Position numbers and translations under genes: made by a program
Assembly: GCF_051594765.1 (NCBI RefSeq)
Contig: NZ_JBPPGJ010000011.1
Span: 158,427-222,426 of the forward strand
Direction of reading: 5' to 3'
Length of the DNA: 64,000 nucleotides
Source: Paenibacillus_AR sp051594765
Lineage (GTDB): Bacteria; Bacillota; Bacilli; Paenibacillales; NBRC-103111
Shown here: piece by piece, positions 50,053 through 58,829 of the stretch
Position numbering within the stretch: the first letter of the stretch is position 1
Layout: each line of letters begins with the position of its first letter
Notes under the pieces: model-generated
Databases searched by the model: none
What the model saw: only the letters and a program-made list of their open reading frames with translations
Told to the model about the DNA's origin: nothing

Positions 50053-50517
50053 ATGAACGGAAACTTGTACTCGATTGTGATTGCAGTGGCAGCCTTGGTG
50101 CTCCTTCGTTATGTTCGAACCACATACCGCCCGATCCGGGGCAGCGGCTTGCGGATCCTGCTGCCGATCATCTTTATGACGCCGGGCTTGATGCTGATCG
50201 GCAACCCCGAGGTCCATTCCCCGGCTTGGATGTGGACGGCGGCCCTGGCGCTCGGCGGCCTCCTCTCTCTGCCTCTGATCTTCACCACCGGCTACGAAAT
50301 CCGCGCGAACGGCCACGTATACGCCAAGCCCAGCGTCTGGTTCCTGGTCGCCTTCGCCGCCGTGCTGGTTATCCGCTTTATCCTCCGCAGCGAGCTGGAT
50401 GGATTGGACCCCCAGACGAAAGCCGCATTGTTCATGACCGTCGCCTTCGGCTACATCCTGCCCTGGCGGATTGCCTCCTACGTGAAATTCCGTAAAGTTG
50501 CAGCGGCCCGCGCGTAA
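50053..50517 (+). CDS. ccdC: CcdC-like membrane protein (DUF1453)
   Basis: 154 residues, about four to five membrane segments. Family features: VRTTYRPIRGSGLRILLPII, FTTGYEIRANGHVYAK and the ending FGYILPWRIASYVKFRK. Named for its place in the Bacillus ccdA-ccdC region, where it is linked to cytochrome c maturation though not essential. Here it stands alone. AGGAGG precedes the ATG and a terminator follows. Confidence 0.8.
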   Translation: MNGNLYSIVIAVAALVLLRYVRTTYRPIRGSGLRILLPIIFMTPGLMLIGNPEVHSPAWMWTAALALGGLLSLPLIFTTGYEIRANGHVYAKPSVWFLVAFAAVLVIRFILRSELDGLDPQTKAALFMTVAFGYILPWRIASYVKFRKVAAARA

Positions 50518-50540
50518 TGGGGCTTATAGAGCTTCACGGC

Positions 50541-50578
50541 AAGAAGCCGGACTCGGGGTTCCGTGTCCGGCTTCTTTT
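50541..50578 (+). terminator. Terminator of the CcdC-like gene
   Basis: AAGAAGCCGGAC (50541-50552) pairs perfectly with GTCCGGCTTCTT (50565-50576), then TTG. Confidence 0.85.
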
Positions 50579-50678
50579 GTCTTGCGGTCCGAGATGGCAA
50601 TCGATAAGAAACAGGGCCATTTGCCTCGTGTTAGGATAAGAGTGTGCATGTAATCCGAGGTCAAGGGAGAGATGTGAG

Positions 50679-51179
50679 ATGCTAGATATCTTGCAGCAGC
50701 AATACGATTGGATCAGATCTGCAAGAAACAGCTTGTTTGCGTTTTTGGAGGAGATCCCCTCTCCCAAATTACATCAACCCGTCCCCCATTTTGGGAACGG
50801 AACCATCATCAGGACCCATATTCACGTTACCGATTCTTATCGGTTCTGGCTGGAATCTTTCGCCTTCCACACGGTAAACGAACATAGGGAACCTTCGATA
50901 TACGAGGTGGAATGCGCAGATGTGAAGAATGTCCAAGACAGATTTAGGGAAGTCGACGAAATCGTGCAACGGTTCTTGAACCACTATTGTGATCGCTGGT
51001 TTGAACCGATCGAACAAGGTGAAGAATGGCAGGGCTACCCCAAAGCCCCTACTCCCTTGCTGCTCTTAACTCATGTTGAGACGCACGAATTTCACCACAA
51101 AGGTCAAATCGTATCCATGGCGAAACATCTGGGCTATCCGCCTCCTGCCGATGATCGTTTAGGCGGACTCTTCACCTGA
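50679..51179 (+). CDS. DinB-family protein
   Basis: 166 residues, four-helix DinB fold with metal-site histidines in TIIRTHIHVTDSYRFW and LLTHVETHEFHHKGQIVSMA. The family includes thiol-dependent transferases and proteins of unknown role. GGGAGAG lies before the ATG. Less GC-rich than its neighbours. An inverted repeat AGCCAGACC/GGTCTGGCT (51251-51308) follows and may end the message. Confidence 0.88.
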   Translation: MLDILQQQYDWIRSARNSLFAFLEEIPSPKLHQPVPHFGNGTIIRTHIHVTDSYRFWLESFAFHTVNEHREPSIYEVECADVKNVQDRFREVDEIVQRFLNHYCDRWFEPIEQGEEWQGYPKAPTPLLLLTHVETHEFHHKGQIVSMAKHLGYPPPADDRLGGLFT

Positions 51180-51340
51180 TACAGCATCCAGCAAGCAAGA
51201 CGAGGCGAGGCATATGATCTGATCAACCGGACAGCAAAATGAGGCAGCACAGCCAGACCGGATGACTCCAACACCGCCTGGCACGGGTTGAAGGCTTCTG
51301 GTCTGGCTTGGAGTGGAAGTCGGGAGTTGGAGTTACGAAT

Positions 51341-51362
51341 AGACTGCCGCATCCGGCAGTCT
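51341..51362 (-). terminator. Hairpin after the DUF6254-like gene
   Basis: AGACTGCCG (51341-51349) pairs with CGGCAGTCT (51354-51362); TATTCG follows on the minus strand, so the T tract is weak. Confidence 0.6.
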
Positions 51363-51372
51363 ACCCGCAACA

Positions 51373-51501
51373 TTACTTGGTAGTATGCTCCGCATCATAT
51401 TCGTTGGAGAGTTCCTTCAACGACTTGATTTCACCATGGGGATGCTGTTCCTGTTTGCGTGACTTCCACGCAGCTTCTCTTCTGCGCTTCTGCTGGCTCA
51501 T
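51373..51501 (-). CDS. DUF6254-like very small protein (42 residues)
   Basis: Basic peptide beginning MSQQKRRREAAWKSRKQEQH, followed by PHGEIKSLKELSNEYDAEH. The QHPHG-(E/K)-(I/V)-KS-x-x-EL pattern resembles the small DUF6254 proteins of Bacilli, whose function is unknown. GAGGAG lies 10 bases before the ATG, and a hairpin follows the stop. Missed easily because of size. Confidence 0.7.
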   Translation of the reverse strand: MSQQKRRREAAWKSRKQEQHPHGEIKSLKELSNEYDAEHTTK

Positions 51502-51632
51502 TCGGATGGACTCCTCTGGATTGCGTCATGGATACTACTCGCTTAGCTTGCTGATTATTCCATGGATTCATACACGGCAGGAGAAGGTTCCTGTCTCTTC
51601 CGAGACAGCCCGAACAATCCGGTTCCGGGCGA

Positions 51633-52106
51633 TCACATCAGAGGCGGCTGCTGCTGCAATCTGCGCAGGAGGGCAATCTGTCCGGCATGGAACGCCTCAT
51701 GATGAACCACCTGCTGGGCCATGGCGCCGAAGGTACCCCGGCCCTCCCCCCGGCTGGCCGACAACTGCTCCGGGGTCATGGCTGCAATGGCCGAAGCCAA
51801 CGCTTGACGCGCCTCCTCGTAGCGGGTAATGGCGGCCTCCCAGTCCCCGGCTGTAAGCCCGGCCGGAGTCTGTACCCAACTGGCCGCCTCATTCCAGGCC
51901 GGCTGACCGCCGCGCAGTCGCGAGGCCACCTCCGTTGCGCTGTATGCCAGGTGGGCCAGCACCTCATAGATGGTGTGACCACCTTGGGCCGGCTTCCACG
52001 CCGCCTGCTCCTCGGTGACGCTCCTGAGAAGGTCCCGAAGGGAGGCATGCCAATCATTGCCCTCATAAATCATGCTCATCTGATCTGCTAACGGTGCTCC
52101 GCTCAT
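51633..52106 (-). CDS. DinB-family protein, divergent from the CGNR gene
   Basis: 157 residues. DinB fold: DWHASLRDLLRSVTEEQAAW, YEVLAHLAYS (first metal His) and QQVVHHEAFHAGQIALLRRL (other His residues). The ATG at 52106 is chosen because AGAGGGGG lies about 10 bases upstream; further upstream the frame crosses the operator region. Shares an 82-bp intergenic region with the CGNR zinc-finger gene, which probably regulates it. Confidence 0.85.
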   Translation of the reverse strand: MSGAPLADQMSMIYEGNDWHASLRDLLRSVTEEQAAWKPAQGGHTIYEVLAHLAYSATEVASRLRGGQPAWNEAASWVQTPAGLTAGDWEAAITRYEEARQALASAIAAMTPEQLSASRGEGRGTFGAMAQQVVHHEAFHAGQIALLRRLQQQPPLM

Positions 52107-52127
52107 TCGGAATCGGCCCCCTCTTGT

Positions 52128-52160
52128 TATAACCATCTTTGTGGTGTTATGATGGTTATA
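52128..52160. promoter_or_regulatory. Inverted repeat in the divergent DinB/CGNR promoter region
   Basis: TATAACCATC (52128-52137), 13 bases, GATGGTTATA (52151-52160): perfect 10-bp arms. It overlaps a plus-strand promoter TTGTTA (52124-52129), 18-base spacer, TATGAT (52148-52153). Confidence 0.7.
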
Positions 52161-52188
52161 GATTAGCATACTAAGGAGCCTGCACGCA

Positions 52189-52935
52189 ATGAGTCTGGAC
52201 GCACTTCAGGATAAAATTTACATTCGGGTCGGCGGCGCTTTATGCCTAGACTTCTGCAATACGGTAGGCTGGCGTCTGCGGGACGTCACCTACGAGCTGA
52301 TGGGCACCCCTGTCCGCCTTATCGGCTGGGCCTGGCAGACAGGGGTGTTAAGCGATGAAGAGGCGGAAGCCGCTCTGGCGGAAGCGGCGCAGCGATCGGA
52401 GGCGGCCGAGATGGCCTGCACAGAGGCTGCAGCGTTCCGCGAGACGCTGTTCCGCATCCTGCTGGCCCGCTCCGAGGGCCGGCCTGCGGCGCCCGCCGAC
52501 ACCGCGGCGTTGAATCGCCGGCTGGCCGAGGCCGCAGCCCTGCGGCGGCTGGTGCCGGCTTCGGCGGCGGCGGATGCTGACGCGACAGCCGGCCCCGCTT
52601 ACCGCTGGGCGTGGGCGCCTCTGGCGGACGCTGCCGGCCAGGAGTCGCGCCGCCCAGGACCAGCGGGAGCAGCCGCTGCAGCCGGTCCGGCGTTGCGCCT
52701 CGCCGCTTGGGCGCAACGTATCCTGGCCGCCGTCGCTGTGTCCGCCGCTGAGCTCCTGACCGCCCCGGAGCCGCCGCCGGTCCGGATGTGCGGCGGTGAA
52801 GGCTGCGGCTGGCTCTTCCTCGACGAGACCCGCAACCGCAAGCGCCGCTGGTGCAGCATGTCTGACTGCGGCAACCGGGCCAAGCAGCGCCGTCACTATG
52901 CCAAGAAAGCCCATGAGGCAGGGGAATCCTCCTGA
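52189..52935 (+). CDS. ABATE/CGNR zinc-finger putative regulator
   Basis: 248 residues. N-terminal ABATE-type domain (GGALCLDFCNTVGWRL), an Ala-rich middle, and a C-terminal CGNR zinc finger: CGGEGCGWLFLDETRNRKRR then WCSMSDCGNRAKQRRHYAKK, with four Cys and the CGNR motif intact. The family is thought to act as stress-related transcription regulators. AAGGAG lies 10 bases before the ATG. The inverted repeat in the divergent promoter is the likely binding site. Confidence 0.9.
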   Translation: MSLDALQDKIYIRVGGALCLDFCNTVGWRLRDVTYELMGTPVRLIGWAWQTGVLSDEEAEAALAEAAQRSEAAEMACTEAAAFRETLFRILLARSEGRPAAPADTAALNRRLAEAAALRRLVPASAAADADATAGPAYRWAWAPLADAAGQESRRPGPAGAAAAAGPALRLAAWAQRILAAVAVSAAELLTAPEPPPVRMCGGEGCGWLFLDETRNRKRRWCSMSDCGNRAKQRRHYAKKAHEAGESS

Positions 52936-52964
52936 GTCGAAGGACTTGATGCAGAGTCTTCCCC

Positions 52965-52986
52965 GGGGACTCCATCCAGAGTCCCC
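52965..52986 (+). terminator. Hairpin after the CGNR gene
   Basis: GGGGACTC (52965-52972) pairs perfectly with GAGTCCCC (52979-52986), loop CATCCA, then TCTTC. The rest of 52987-53243 holds no gene I can support. Confidence 0.6.
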
Positions 52987-53243
52987 TCTTCAGTCACTCC
53001 ATCCGGAGCCCTTCCTCCAGGGGCTTGCTCCCGAGCCCTCCAATAGCCGCAGCTTCCGGAACCAGCATCCGCGACTTCGGGACCGGGTTGATCATACCGT
53101 CCAGCGCATGAATATTCCCCTTTTTCCAGAAGTTAGGTTGAGGGCTGTTCAATCTTGCACTTCTTTTACCTCCGGACATACTATGCCCTTCCTACTTATG
53201 ATATGATGGGGGAACAATCTTAGGTTGGGAGGCCGCAGGTCCC

Positions 53244-55655
53244 ATGGCAGTTCCCCGCGCCAGCATCTTGTCCCGTCTGAAGAGCAAGTTTCTGTTCAAC
53301 GACCATCCCAAATTTGCTCTCTTCTGCTTCGCCATAGCCGCCGTGCCCGTCCTGATCCTGGGCAGCTTCTCGTACTTCAAGTCCTCCGGCATCGTGCTGG
53401 AGAGTGTCAGCCGGGAGAAGGTTTTGAACGTCAAGCAGCTTCAGTCCAGCATCGAGCAGCTGCTCGTGACCGTCGAACGCTCTTCGACCCACTTTCTCCG
53501 CTCCAATACCTTGAAGGCCGGGTACTACGAGCCGCTCTCCCCCTTCCAATTCGACCTCTATAACATGATGAAGGAAGAGCTGAACCACCTGCAGACCCTG
53601 GACAGCGGCATCACGGACATTACCCTGTTCAGCAAAGAGGGCAACTGGATCATCAATAACACCGGCATGAACCGGTTGAGCGATTGGGCCGGTGCCGCCC
53701 CCTTCATCCAACTGGCCGAGAACGCCCGGACCAGCGAGTGGAGAGTGGTCCCCGCCCCATCCGGCGGAACCGGGACCGGTGCCGCTTCCGGCTCCTCTAC
53801 CGCCGTGAATCCGAACGGCTGTGAATCCACCGTCCACTATATCCGCAAGCTGCCGGTTTCCGCTTACGAGCAGACGGGCCTGTATGATGTCACCATACCG
53901 TCCTGCAACCTGGAGAAGCTGTTCGCCCTGGACCGTCAGTCGGAATTCGTGGCTGTTCTGGATGAGAAGCAGCAGATCATCGCCTCGGAGGGGAATCTGA
54001 CCGCCGGGCAGATGAGCGGCATCCGGGAAGCGGTAACCCGTGAGATCGAGCGCTCTCCCTCCGGACAGCTGCAATGGTCGCTGGACCGGACCGACTACAG
54101 CATCACCTACAGCAGATCCGAGTATAACAACTGGGTCTACCTGTCGGTCGTCACCCTGGGCGAGCTGACCCGCCCCTCCAGGGAGATCGGCTGGTTCACG
54201 ATCTATATCTGCCTGATTCTCCTGGCGCTGTTCCTCTTCATCTCCTGGAGCGGCTCCAAGCGCCTGTTCCTGCCCATCCTGAACCTGTACCAGCTGGTGG
54301 CCAAGGAAACCAACGACAAGCCCGGCCAGCAACGCGTCGGCGAGCTCCGGTACATCGGCGAGCAGCTGAGCCGCCTGATCTACACCAAGTCGGAGCTGGA
54401 GAGCAAACTTCACGGACATGTGGAGCAATCCCGCATCCTCTTCATGGTGCGCCTGTTCCAGGGGCATCTGAAGGAGGCCGAGATTCTGCGGCACCTGGAG
54501 GCCTTCGGGCTGCCGCAGCTGCCGGCAGGAGGACCTTTTGCCGTGCTGGCGCTGCAGATCAAGAGCCTCGACCATACCCGCTACGAGGAAAAAGACCGCG
54601 ATCTCCTCATGTTCGCCGTCAATAATATCGTCGGGGAGCTGATCCCACCGCACAAACGGCTCTATCCGATCCTGATCGGACAAGCCCAGGTCACTCTGAT
54701 CTTCGCGGACAGCGAAGAGACGGAGACCTTCACGAACGAGATGAACGGCATCGCCCGGCAGATCGTCGCAGCGGCCAACGATTACTTGAACCTGCCGGTC
54801 CGCATCGGCGTCAGCAACCCGTTCCGGGAGTGGAGTCTGGCCCCCCGCGCTTTTGAGGAAGGTATGGAGGCGCTCCACTACGGTATCCGCGACCAGGACG
54901 AGGAGGTCCATTACTTCAGCGATCTGGGCGAGGACCACGGCCTGCACGTGGCGTTCCCGCAAGAGCTGGAGACCCGGCTCTTCGAGGCCATCAAGCAGGG
55001 GGACCGCGAAACGGTGAGCCGGCAGTTGGACGCCATCGTAGGCAGTGCCTTCGACGGATGGAGCCAGGGGCACGGTCAGGCAGCTGGACAGAACCAGAAC
55101 CAGGGCGCCGTTCAGCCCTTCGTGCTGATCCGTCTCCTGATCGACCTGCTGGGCCTGATGCAGAGCTTCGGCATCAAGTCGGAGCAGACCGGCGACCTGG
55201 AGCAGTCCTGGTTCGACCAGCTGTTCCGGCTGAAGTCCCCGGAGGAGGCCCGGTTCTGGTTCGATTCCACCATGGTGCAGCCCCTGGTCGCCCATATCCG
55301 GGACCGGACGGAATCCCGGCACCAGCAGCTGGCCCAGCATATGGTGCAGATGATCGAGGAGCAGTTCGAGACGGACCTGTCCATCGACTCCTGCGCCGAA
55401 CAGCTCCATTACAATGCCAACTACCTGAACACGCTGTTCCGCAAGGAGATGAATATGCCCTTCGGGGCTTATCTCGCCCAATACCGGCATCAGATGGCCA
55501 AACACTGGCTGACGGAGACGGAGCTGTCGGTGAAGGAGATCTCCGAACGGCTGCGCTACAACAACTCGCAGAACTTCATCCGCTCCTTCCGCAAGACCGA
55601 GGGGATCACCCCGGGTGAATACAAGAAGCAGAACGGGAAGCCGACCCCCGATTGA
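53244..55655 (+). CDS. Membrane-bound AraC-type regulator with extracellular sensor
   Basis: 803 residues. Membrane segments at about 27-47 and 315-335 enclose an extracellular Cache-like region (NTGMNRLSDWAGAAPFIQLA). The inner part has a degenerate GGDEF-like segment and ends in an AraC helix-turn-helix pair (about 705-800: LSIDSCAEQLHYNANYLNTL, LSVKEISERLRYNNSQNFIR, then FRKTEGITPGEYK). It converges on the LacI-binding protein-permease operon, which it may regulate from the far side, or it may act on genes elsewhere. GGGAGG lies 14 bases before the ATG. Confidence 0.88.
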   Translation: MAVPRASILSRLKSKFLFNDHPKFALFCFAIAAVPVLILGSFSYFKSSGIVLESVSREKVLNVKQLQSSIEQLLVTVERSSTHFLRSNTLKAGYYEPLSPFQFDLYNMMKEELNHLQTLDSGITDITLFSKEGNWIINNTGMNRLSDWAGAAPFIQLAENARTSEWRVVPAPSGGTGTGAASGSSTAVNPNGCESTVHYIRKLPVSAYEQTGLYDVTIPSCNLEKLFALDRQSEFVAVLDEKQQIIASEGNLTAGQMSGIREAVTREIERSPSGQLQWSLDRTDYSITYSRSEYNNWVYLSVVTLGELTRPSREIGWFTIYICLILLALFLFISWSGSKRLFLPILNLYQLVAKETNDKPGQQRVGELRYIGEQLSRLIYTKSELESKLHGHVEQSRILFMVRLFQGHLKEAEILRHLEAFGLPQLPAGGPFAVLALQIKSLDHTRYEEKDRDLLMFAVNNIVGELIPPHKRLYPILIGQAQVTLIFADSEETETFTNEMNGIARQIVAAANDYLNLPVRIGVSNPFREWSLAPRAFEEGMEALHYGIRDQDEEVHYFSDLGEDHGLHVAFPQELETRLFEAIKQGDRETVSRQLDAIVGSAFDGWSQGHGQAAGQNQNQGAVQPFVLIRLLIDLLGLMQSFGIKSEQTGDLEQSWFDQLFRLKSPEEARFWFDSTMVQPLVAHIRDRTESRHQQLAQHMVQMIEEQFETDLSIDSCAEQLHYNANYLNTLFRKEMNMPFGAYLAQYRHQMAKHWLTETELSVKEISERLRYNNSQNFIRSFRKTEGITPGEYKKQNGKPTPD

Positions 55656-55688
55656 TCCTTCGGCCACATGCGTAAGGCCCCTATACGG

Positions 55689-55726
55689 AACGAACCCGCC
55701 CATCCGGAAGGAGAGGCGGGTTCGTT
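55689..55726. terminator. Bidirectional terminator between convergent genes
   Basis: AACGAACCCGCC (55689-55700) pairs perfectly with GGCGGGTTCGTT (55715-55726), loop of 14. T-rich on the plus side (CGTTAT). Confidence 0.8.
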
Positions 55727-55728
55727 CG

Positions 55729-56991
55729 TTATCGGATATAGATCGGGTTGGTGACCGCAGCCAAAAGCTCCTCTTCCCCCATCCCTTCCCAGCGTCTCCA
55801 CAGCTCCGCCCGGTAGAACAGGCGGGACTCCATAGGTATCGCGGCCCGGAATCCACCCGGACCGCCGTCCGCCTCCCACTCCGCCTCCGTCCCCCGGTCG
55901 CTCAGGAGCCGGATCCGGTCCCCCGGCTTCAGCCCCTTGTCCGCCTGGAGCATCAGGGTCAGACCGTCGGCTTGTTCGGCGGGAACCGTGTCCCCCAGGA
56001 GATACTCCCCGGCCGTAAGCTCCAGCCTAGGACCGTCCGGGGCATAGCTGACCGTGACATGCCCCCGGTTCACCGCCTCCAGAATCCCTGCGGCGGAGCG
56101 GCTCATGGCCCGCACCCAGCTGCAGGGCATGCCGTGCCGGATATGGGGATGCTCCCGGTGAAAGTCGCTGCCGCCCACAGCGGGGAGCTTGCGGCCTCCT
56201 GCCAGCTCCCGTTGCCACCACTCCAAGGTTCGCCTGTTATCCTCCCGCCATGGGCCGTTCCAGATCTCCACCCAGTCGTGGCTCACGCCAAAGCCCCAAT
56301 GCCAGCCGCAGCTGCCGCAATGCGGATGGTTCAAGGATACGTAAGCCCCGCGCTCCTTGGCCGACCGGATCCGCTCTGCCAGCTGCTCCGGGGTAACGGC
56401 ACGGAAATCATCAACCGGCTCCTCCACCCCGTAGAGGTTGCAGTGTCCCGCGTTCGTCGTCAGCTCCATGGCGGGGATCAGTACCAATCCGGCGTCCGAG
56501 CGGGGACGCGACAGATTTTGACTCACGGTATTGTGGTCGGTTAAGGCCAGGAAATCCAATCCCGCCGACTTCGCCAGCCGAATGGCCTCCTCCAGGCTGA
56601 AGGCCCCGTCGCTGTGGTCCGTATGGGCATGAAGCTCCCCGCAGAGCCACCGCGCTTCCTCCATCCGAAGCTCCACCGACAGCTGCACCCTGCAGCCTTC
56701 CACCCCGACCTTGTAGGCCCCCAGCAGAACCGCCCACTCTCCCGCCGGGATGAAACCGGCACGGTAGCCCGGCGTCGCCTGCTCCCGTCCCAGCTCGAAG
56801 CTCTTCCGAGCCCCTCCGCTCCAGCCCCGCACCTTGTCCATGTCCCGGATCCCCAGGTCCATGACGCTGTTCTCCCCCTCCACCTCGTAACGGACCGCGA
56901 TGGACGCTACGCCCTCCGGCACCTGGAACGGAACCTCCAGATAGAAGCCTTGCTCATCGGGACGGATGTCCCGGGTCATCCTTAGCAGCAC
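55729..56991 (-). CDS. CehA/McbA-type PHP metallohydrolase
   Basis: 420 residues. A beta-sandwich N-terminal part (1-110) and a PHP domain (about 115-330) with metal motifs GELHAHTDHSDGAF, ALTDHN, PAMELTTNAGH, NHPHCG and GGSDFHREH. CehA/McbA members are phosphoesterases or carbamate-type hydrolases; in this operon it may act on a phosphorylated or esterified sugar. GTG start at 56991 with GGAGG 8 bases upstream; the ATG four codons later is badly spaced. Last gene of the LacI operon. Confidence 0.88.
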   Translation of the reverse strand: MLLRMTRDIRPDEQGFYLEVPFQVPEGVASIAVRYEVEGENSVMDLGIRDMDKVRGWSGGARKSFELGREQATPGYRAGFIPAGEWAVLLGAYKVGVEGCRVQLSVELRMEEARWLCGELHAHTDHSDGAFSLEEAIRLAKSAGLDFLALTDHNTVSQNLSRPRSDAGLVLIPAMELTTNAGHCNLYGVEEPVDDFRAVTPEQLAERIRSAKERGAYVSLNHPHCGSCGWHWGFGVSHDWVEIWNGPWREDNRRTLEWWQRELAGGRKLPAVGGSDFHREHPHIRHGMPCSWVRAMSRSAAGILEAVNRGHVTVSYAPDGPRLELTAGEYLLGDTVPAEQADGLTLMLQADKGLKPGDRIRLLSDRGTEAEWEADGGPGGFRAAIPMESRLFYRAELWRRWEGMGEEELLAAVTNPIYIR

Positions 56992-57003
56992 GATGTCTCC
57001 CTC

Positions 57004-57900
57004 CTACTCCTTGGTGGCTCCCACCATGATGCCCTGAACGAAAAAGCGCTGCATGAACGGATACACGGCCAGAAGCGGTAATAGCGCAAGGACAATGCCG
57101 GCCATCCGGACATTGTTCGTAATGAGATAGTTGCTGGAGGTGGAAGAGGTCTCGATGATCAGCGACTTCAACGCGATCTGCAGGGTGAATTTGGAGGAAT
57201 CGCTCAAGAACAGCACGGCAGAGTTAAAGTGATTCCACTTGCCCACAAATTCGAACAGCGTCACCGTAGCAAGCCCCGCAGACGCCAAGGGCAGATAGAG
57301 GGTCAGGAAAATCCGAAGCTCTCCCGCTCCGTCCAGACGGGACGATTCGGCCATCTCTATCGGCACCGACAAGAAGTAGTTCCTCATCAGGAGCACGCTG
57401 AACCCCGATACCATCCCGTTGATGATAATGGCCCAGAGGCTGTTCAAGAGGCCCAGTTCCTTGTTCACCACATACACCGGGATCATGATGGTTTCGAAGG
57501 GTACCATCATGGTGACCAAGAGGAACGTTACCATGAAGCTCCGGCCCGGAAGCTCCTTTTGGATCAGGACGTAACCGGCCATGGCGCACAGGAGGACATG
57601 CCCCGCGGTCCCCGCTACCGTCACGATGGTATTGTTCCAGAACGGCTGCCACAGCTTGATCCGGTTCCACACCGTCACATATCCCTCCACGCTGAACTCC
57701 TTGGGCCATAGAATGATCCGGGGCTCCATCGAATCGAAGCTCGTGGAAAAGGACACCGCCACCGTATTCCATAACGGGATGACCATCGTCGATAAGAGCA
57801 GCAGCAGGAACAGCACATTGGCCATGTCGAACAGCATTCCGGGGACAGCGGGCTTGGCGGTCCGGAGGCTCTGTAGGAGAGACGATCTTGAATTCGGCAT
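57004..57900 (-). CDS. YtcP-like ABC permease subunit
   Basis: 298 residues, six membrane segments. EAA loop ESSRLDGAGELRIFLTLYLP and the typical ending QRFFVQGIMVGATKE. The ATG at 57900 has GAGGGG 7 bases upstream. It begins 4 bp after the partner permease stop and is followed 12 bp later by the metallohydrolase gene. Confidence 0.9.
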   Translation of the reverse strand: MPNSRSSLLQSLRTAKPAVPGMLFDMANVLFLLLLLSTMVIPLWNTVAVSFSTSFDSMEPRIILWPKEFSVEGYVTVWNRIKLWQPFWNNTIVTVAGTAGHVLLCAMAGYVLIQKELPGRSFMVTFLLVTMMVPFETIMIPVYVVNKELGLLNSLWAIIINGMVSGFSVLLMRNYFLSVPIEMAESSRLDGAGELRIFLTLYLPLASAGLATVTLFEFVGKWNHFNSAVLFLSDSSKFTLQIALKSLIIETSSTSSNYLITNNVRMAGIVLALLPLLAVYPFMQRFFVQGIMVGATKE

Positions 57901-57904
57901 GGTC

Positions 57905-58777
57905 TCACCCCTCGTCGTAGCGGGTTGCCCGGCGGACAACCAGCGTCAGCATAAGTGTCAACATAATGACCAGGAAGCTGGCCGCATTGGCCACTCCCAT
58001 GTCGAATTTGAGAATCCCCGATTCGTACGTGTAGATCATGATTACATCGACGGAACGTTCGATGGCGGGATTTTTCATCACCAGGATCTGATCGAAGATA
58101 CGCAGGATGCCCATCGTATTCAGCATCATGACGATCTTCATGGTCGGCACCAGCTGGGGGAGGGTCAGGTAGCGGACCAGCTTCCAGCGGTTGGCTCCGT
58201 CGATCCGCGCCGCCTCGAAGAGCGACGGATTCAAGCTCACGATGGAGGCCAGATAGATGATGCAGACGTAGCCCGCATCCTTCCATACGGCGGACAGCAC
58301 CATCATCCAACGACCGTAATCCTTCTCTGCGAGAAAGTGGATCGGCCTGCCGCCGAACCAGGCGCGGATCTCGTTCACCAGCCCGCCGTCCGGAGTCAGC
58401 ATGAAGATCCACAGCCCGGCTACGACAACCCACGAGAACAGATGCGGGATGTAGAGCACCATCTGCGTCAGCTTCTTGAACCAGGTCCTCGAGATCTCGC
58501 TTAAGGACAAGGCCACGGCCAAGGGCGCCGCGAACCCCAGCAGCAGGATGCCCCCGCCGATGACGAAGGTATTCCCGAGCATTCTCCAGAAATTCGGGTC
58601 GTGCAGCACGTGCTCATAATTCGCCCATCCGACAAAAGGCCGGTCCCCGATGACGCGAAACTTCTGGAAGCTGATCAGAAGCCCCCGGGCCAGCGGATAG
58701 TAACAGAACGTCACAAAGTAGATGAAGACCGGAACCATCATCAGGTAAAATACGGCGTTGCGTCTTAGCGCTCTCAT
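57905..58777 (-). CDS. LplB-like ABC permease subunit
   Basis: 290 residues, six membrane segments, start RRNAVFYLMMVPVFIYFVTF and EAA loop FEAARIDGANRWKLVRYLTL. GGAGGAG lies 4-5 bases before the ATG. Partners the YtcP-like subunit and the lipoprotein at 58830. Confidence 0.9.
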   Translation of the reverse strand: MRALRRNAVFYLMMVPVFIYFVTFCYYPLARGLLISFQKFRVIGDRPFVGWANYEHVLHDPNFWRMLGNTFVIGGGILLLGFAAPLAVALSLSEISRTWFKKLTQMVLYIPHLFSWVVVAGLWIFMLTPDGGLVNEIRAWFGGRPIHFLAEKDYGRWMMVLSAVWKDAGYVCIIYLASIVSLNPSLFEAARIDGANRWKLVRYLTLPQLVPTMKIVMMLNTMGILRIFDQILVMKNPAIERSVDVIMIYTYESGILKFDMGVANAASFLVIMLTLMLTLVVRRATRYDEG

Positions 58778-58829
58778 CGCTCTCCTCCACTTGCGGCCGT
58801 CCTAATCCTCCGCCGATGCACGCATCCGA

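Noticed and set aside
52994..53179. 61-codon minus-strand frame between the CGNR gene and the AraC-type regulator
   Set aside because: No ribosome site, no recognisable motif, and it overlaps short internal repeats.
53220..55856. Long open frame antisense to the AraC-type regulator (and similar long antisense frames at about 24036-25739, 26816-28579, 45247-47484 and 12559-14589)
   Set aside because: They mirror real genes with clear domains, lack ribosome sites and have low-complexity translations; they result from GC-rich codon use.
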